From the NCBI GenBank assembly GCA_964351745.1, contig CAYGPI010000033.1, positions 1 to 26,354 on the forward strand: a DNA stretch of 26,354 nt, in the 5' to 3' direction. The DNA comes from CAYNJF01 sp964351745 (GTDB taxonomy: Bacteria; Pseudomonadota; Gammaproteobacteria; Berkiellales; Berkiellaceae). This document shows positions 23,090 through 26,354 of the stretch, piece by piece. How positions within the stretch are numbered: the stretch's first letter is position 1; each line of letters opens with the position of its first letter. The notes under the pieces are model-generated. The model ran no database searches. It was given only the letters and a program-made list of their open reading frames with translations, and was not told the origin of the DNA. Made by a program: the position numbers and the translations under genes.

Positions 23090-24595
23090 TTAAAACTGAT
23101 AATATAAGAATTCAGAAATAGTCATAAAATGTAAGATACTCAATAATGCCATCAAGGAGATGATGACAGCCCAAGGCATTGTTGGTCGCCATATTAAGAG
23201 GTTACTAGATTTTATCACCGACAAAGTGGGCCTATACCGCTTAGTAAGCTCTTGGGTGTTGGGAAAAAACCAAACCAAGCCTAATAACAGGACAAGCATA
23301 CTGCCGGCTTTAGGCCACAACCTACCCGCATTGGCATATTCTCCACTAAAAGTAAGCTGTGTGAAAGAAAGTGCGTTTTCAAGATAAGGTTTCATAAAAT
23401 AAGGTAAATCAAAGCCATTAAAGCCAAACATAGATTTTAAAAGTAACATCGCAGCATTAAAATCTGTAGCTCTAAAAAAGATCCAAGCCACAACAATGGC
23501 TACTAACGTGATGGGTCGCCCCAAACCGAAATGGGACAGTCTTAATTTGATAAACCATTGATTGATGACCAAAAATAAACCATGTAGGCCGCCCCAAATC
23601 ACAAAATTCCAAGCAGCACCATGCCATAGTCCGCCCAAAAGCATGGTTATTATTAAGTTTCTATATCGATTAAAAGAGCCAAGACGATTGCCTCCCAAAG
23701 GGATGTAGACATAATCTCGCAAAAAGCGAGATAACGTCATATGCCAGCGGCGCCAAAACTCAATGATATTTTTTGATTTATAGGGCGAGTTAAAATTGAT
23801 AGGCAAGCGTATGCCAAAAAGCCTAGCTAAACCTATGGCCATATCTGAATATCCGGAAAAGTCGAAATAAAGCTGAAGGGTGTAGGCTAGCGCACCCATC
23901 CAAGCTTCTAACATCGTAAGACTCACCCCAAATTCAGCAGCCTCAAACACTGAAGTGCCAAAGGGAGCGATGTTATCCGCTAACACTACTTTTTTAAAAA
24001 GACCTATGAAAAAAATAGTAAAGCCTATCGAAAAATTTCTGGGCATAAAGTCGAAAAGACCTTTTCGCTGAAATTGCGGCAACATCTCTTGATGATGAAC
24101 AATAGGACCAGCAATCAATTGCGGGAAAAAAGTCACAAACAAACAATAATCCCAAAATCGATGCTCCTTTACTTTTTCTTTATAAGCATCAATCAGATAA
24201 GCTATTTGTTGGAAAGTAAAAAAAGAAATCGCTAAGGGCAAGATGACTTTGGTTAAAACAATGTCGGAGCCAGTCAATGCATTCAAGTTGTCGACAAAGA
24301 AGTTTGCATATTTATAATAAGCAAGCAAACTTAAATTGGCTATCACTCCCAACGTACAAGTCATCTTTCGATATATAACTGATCTTGCTAAACATATGCC
24401 AACTGCATAATTAAACAGCATCGAAGCAAGTATCAAAATAAGATAAGCAGGGCTCCACCAGCCGTAAAAGAAAAGAGAAGCTAAAACTAACCAAACAATG
24501 GCTGCTTGCTTATTAGAAGACTTACCTAAACCATAAAAACCAATTAAAGTCAGAGGCAAAAAAGCAAACAGAAATAAATAAGAATTGAACAACAT
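23090..24595 (-). CDS. MBOAT-family O-acyltransferase (AlgI-like)
   Basis: A multi-pass inner-membrane enzyme of about 501 residues with around ten hydrophobic helices. It has the family's conserved regions: QLYFDFSGYSDMAIGLARLFG (241-261), FWRRWHMTLSRFLRDYVYIPLGG with the first conserved histidine H285, and LLGGLWHGAAWNF with the catalytic histidine H325. The MLFNSYLFLFAFLPL start, used for the coordinates, matches AlgI/PatA relatives; an ATG 15 bases upstream (24610) or TTG (24622) would add residues, and none of these has a clear ribosome binding site. It is the first gene of a two-gene operon with an SGNH partner. The target is likely a surface polysaccharide or peptidoglycan. Confidence 0.9.
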   Translation of the reverse strand: MLFNSYLFLFAFLPLTLIGFYGLGKSSNKQAAIVWLVLASLFFYGWWSPAYLILILASMLFNYAVGICLARSVIYRKMTCTLGVIANLSLLAYYKYANFFVDNLNALTGSDIVLTKVILPLAISFFTFQQIAYLIDAYKEKVKEHRFWDYCLFVTFFPQLIAGPIVHHQEMLPQFQRKGLFDFMPRNFSIGFTIFFIGLFKKVVLADNIAPFGTSVFEAAEFGVSLTMLEAWMGALAYTLQLYFDFSGYSDMAIGLARLFGIRLPINFNSPYKSKNIIEFWRRWHMTLSRFLRDYVYIPLGGNRLGSFNRYRNLIITMLLGGLWHGAAWNFVIWGGLHGLFLVINQWFIKLRLSHFGLGRPITLVAIVVAWIFFRATDFNAAMLLLKSMFGFNGFDLPYFMKPYLENALSFTQLTFSGEYANAGRLWPKAGSMLVLLLGLVWFFPNTQELTKRYRPTLSVIKSSNLLIWRPTMPWAVIISLMALLSILHFMTISEFLYYQF

Positions 24596-24613
24596 AAAAC
24601 TGATCTTCATTAT

Positions 24614-24627
24614 GCAGCACAAGCTGC
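24614..24627. repeat. Short inverted repeat before the MBOAT gene
   Basis: GCAGC and GCTGC (24614-24618, 24623-24627) flank a 4-base loop, 19 bases upstream of the chosen start, where a ribosome binding site would normally be sought. It could fold in the mRNA leader. Confidence 0.35.
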
Positions 24628-24749
24628 TTAGCTAATTCCGTGCTCCGCATTATTTAAATCACTTTATAAAGAGCCGTCCAGCTCAAAAAGTAACCAAAAG
24701 ACAGATCCATTATTTCAAAGATTATACTATTAAACCAAAAATTTAGCAT

Positions 24750-24773
24750 AAAAAAAGGGAGCCGAAGCTCCCC
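24750..24773 (-). terminator. Strong UUCG-loop terminator of the porin gene
   Basis: On the minus strand the RNA reads GGGAGC-UUCG-GCUCCC followed by seven or more U. The C(UUCG)G tetraloop is extra stable. It lies 20 bases past the porin stop codon. Confidence 0.93.
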
Positions 24774-24793
24774 TTTCTATCACTCGCTTGGAA

Positions 24794-25795
24794 TTAAGCG
24801 TTGGCACCGCCAAGTTTAAATTCAAGGAATGGACCCATACGACCGAAGTCATCAGGGCTTGTGTTAATTCCACCAAGGCCACTTGGTCCAGCCTGGAACA
24901 GATCGCCATTTTTAAATGCATTGGTTGTGTTTTGATATTTAATACCAAGTTTCACACCCATTGACAAATCAGAGAAATCAGCTCTCATAACACGAGTCCA
25001 CTCAACGCCTAAGTCTGCTTCTACTCTAGTTAGGATAGATTTTGAATCTTCAGGGTTAAATGATGTACCACCTACAAAAGCAACTGGGTTCGCAGAAATA
25101 ATGCGTTGTTGGTGTGTTGCTGTAATATCAGAATATAGTAACGCTACACCAGCTTTAGCGTAGAAGTTCCAATCTCTGTTATGGTCACCCCAAGGGTATA
25201 CGCGACCTGTTGCAGACATATTAGGACCAAAACCTTCAGCTTCATTGAAAGTTTCAGAAGCATGCACAAGACCTGCAGCATCACGAGCTTGTGTGTTTTG
25301 ACGACGTTGCATTTTCGCGTACTCAAGAGCTCCAGCTACGTCTACGTCAAATTTAGGACCAAAATGCAATGTATGCACCAAACCAAATCTGAAATCACGC
25401 TCTTTATGCTCAACAGTAGAAGAAACTGTTGTCACAAGGACAGCACCAGCATTTACACCTAAGGCAGAAACACCAACTCCGCTTATGATACGTGACTCGT
25501 CATCTTTAAAATGATCATATTCAAAAAACAATCTTGTATCATTGCCAGCTAAACGGAAGGATAACCCTGCAGAATAATCCCAAGTGTGATCAGGCTGAAC
25601 ATTCACTGGGCGCCATTGGCCAGCAGCAGCTGTTGGTGCAGATAGAACTTCAGCGAAATGAAGACCATTTCCTGTTGCTTCTGTATATGTGCCTGCAATT
25701 TTAACAGCAACTTTATCCCAAGAAGCAGCCTGTACTGGTGCTACGATTGAAGCTGCAGCTAGTGCGGCTAAAGAAAGTTTGAGTGCTCTTTTCAT
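24794..25795 (-). CDS. Legionella-type major outer membrane protein (porin)
   Basis: A 333-residue outer-membrane beta-barrel of the Legionella_OMP type. It has a classic signal peptide (MKRALKLSLAALAAASIVA, cleavage after VQA or VQAA at about 23-24) and alternating beta-strand segments separated by polar loops. The conserved ending GRMGPFLEFKLGGANA is typical of Legionella porins; unlike most outer-membrane proteins it does not end in phenylalanine. In Legionella the MOMP is abundant, cysteine-cross-linked and an opsonin target; the only cysteine content here is nil in the mature protein, so disulphide cross-linking cannot occur. AAGGA precedes the ATG by 8 bases. It has a strong terminator, as expected for an abundant protein. 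Confidence 0.9.
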   Translation of the reverse strand: MKRALKLSLAALAAASIVAPVQAASWDKVAVKIAGTYTEATGNGLHFAEVLSAPTAAAGQWRPVNVQPDHTWDYSAGLSFRLAGNDTRLFFEYDHFKDDESRIISGVGVSALGVNAGAVLVTTVSSTVEHKERDFRFGLVHTLHFGPKFDVDVAGALEYAKMQRRQNTQARDAAGLVHASETFNEAEGFGPNMSATGRVYPWGDHNRDWNFYAKAGVALLYSDITATHQQRIISANPVAFVGGTSFNPEDSKSILTRVEADLGVEWTRVMRADFSDLSMGVKLGIKYQNTTNAFKNGDLFQAGPSGLGGINTSPDDFGRMGPFLEFKLGGANA

Positions 25796-25907
25796 GAACC
25801 CATTCCTTATCAGTCAAAATGAAAAATAATTAATTAATAATAAATACAAAAGGGTGACTTATACTACTCTTGCACTCAAGTTCTCCCCTTAACTGTCTCA
25901 ATAACTA

Positions 25908-25936
25908 CCTATAATGCATCAACGCTACAATCGCAA
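25908..25936 (-). promoter_or_regulatory. Possible porin promoter
   Basis: On the minus strand TTGCGA (25931-25936), a 17-bp spacer and TATAGG (25908-25913). The resulting leader of about 105 bases is long and AT-rich, as in many porin genes, where it stabilises or regulates the mRNA. Confidence 0.35.
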
Positions 25937-26210
25937 CATAAATAACATTACAAACAGTTTTTTTATTAAGACCTTGCTAATAAAAGCCGTCAAGGTAACT
26001 TAAAAAAGTAAGCAATATAAACCACGCTTTCGCGTAGTCAAAGATAGCTTAGCATATTAAACGGGAATGTACACAAAAAACAGGGGTAAATACAAATTAT
26101 CTAAAAAAATTGATGCTTAAGGCTTAAAAAAAATCTTATCAGCAACAAAATGGCTAATGATTTTAAACTTAAGTTTAAGAACTAAGATAAAGATATAGTT
26201 TATTTTTTAA

Positions 26211-26227
26211 AACAATATCATATTGTT
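26211..26227 (-). terminator. Possible weak terminator of tRNA-Lys
   Basis: Minus-strand hairpin AACAATAT-G-ATATTGTT followed by TTTTAAAAAAT lies 68 bases past the tRNA 3' end. The one-base loop of the perfect form would open to a larger loop; the stem is AT-only, so termination would be weak. Confidence 0.25.
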
Positions 26228-26294
26228 AACAAAATCTAAGAGCTAAACAAAGCCTTAACGGATAACTTGATATTAAGTGAGTGAAAGTAACTTA

Positions 26295-26354
26295 TGGTGG
26301 GCCGTGAAGGATTCGAACCTTCGACCAATGGATTAAAAGTCCACTGCTCTACCA
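26295..26354 (-). tRNA. tRNA-Lys (anticodon UUU), 5' end outside window
   Basis: The minus strand shows the CCA end encoded at 26295-26297, the acceptor 3' half ACGGCCC, a T-arm with GGTTCGAATCC, and an anticodon stem-loop GTGGA-CTTTTAA-TCCAT. The central TTT is the anticodon. The visible part closely follows E. coli tRNA-Lys. The D-arm's last bases TGGTAGAGCA are visible; the 5' acceptor half is cut by the right edge. Confidence 0.95.

Larger units (their letters stand above)
25796..26294. other. Leader and gap between porin and tRNA-Lys
   Basis: About 500 AT-rich bases with no supported gene. It holds the porin promoter and leader, a hairpin with GAAA loop on the minus strand (ACTACGC/GCGTGGT, about 26022-26039), a perfect 16-bp palindrome TTAAACTTAAGTTTAA (26163-26178), and a perfect 8-bp-arm inverted repeat (AACAATAT/ATATTGTT, 26211-26227) that on the minus strand runs into TTTTAAAAAAT. 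Confidence 0.5.

Overview
The window suggests an AT-rich gammaproteobacterium of the order Legionellales, probably host-associated. Three things point there. There is a Legionella-type major outer membrane protein (24794-25795). There is a small membrane protein resembling the DotE/DotP(IcmD)/DotV family of Dot/Icm type IVB secretion systems (13529-14035). The core-gene order (gcvR facing dapA-bamC-like-purC, and bepA facing perM) is typical of gammaproteobacteria. The genus cannot be fixed from the sequence alone.

Layout. 1-472 is the C-terminal, GtrA-type membrane end of a larger glycosyltransferase cut by the left edge. 540-1823 is an unrecognised 427-residue protein with a histidine/asparagine cluster resembling a beta-beta-alpha-metal nuclease site, a possible secreted effector. 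1953-4486 is a promoter-led cystathionine beta-synthase / cystathionine gamma-lyase pair (methionine to cysteine); the second gene is interrupted only by a 10-N assembly gap. 4542-6886 (minus) is the operon dapA, a very short BamC-like lipoprotein, purC and a RidA-family gene, all overlapping. 7173-9503 holds gcvR and a PIN-PhoH gene. 9556-12199 holds divergent perM and bepA.

12200-14950 looks like accessory sequence: an AT-rich gap with four same-orientation DnaA-box-like sites, a glutamine/glutamate-rich 18-bp-repeat gene broken by an in-frame stop, the Dot/Icm-like membrane protein and an unknown helical-repeat protein. 15102-17965 (minus) has an FKBP-type isomerase, a YheS-like ABC-F protein and a GNAT acetyltransferase. 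18096-21420 (plus) has an APC-family permease, then an overlapping pair: a YhhQ-type queuosine-precursor transporter and a chlamydia-like tRNA-guanine transglycosylase, which together look like a salvage route for queuine taken from a host.

21421-21912 appears to be gene debris: the tail of an unknown protein, three palindromes spaced exactly 33 bp apart, and what looks like the end of an IS200/REP-type transposase. 21913-24595 (minus) is an MBOAT acyltransferase with its SGNH-like partner, a surface-polysaccharide acylation pair. 24794-25795 is the porin with a strong UUCG-loop terminator, and the right edge cuts a tRNA-Lys(UUU) gene on the minus strand.

The points most worth a second look are the transporter-Tgt salvage pair, the orphan Dot/Icm-like protein, the nuclease-like putative effector, the minimal BamC, the DnaA-box cluster and the nonsense codon in the 18-bp repeat gene.
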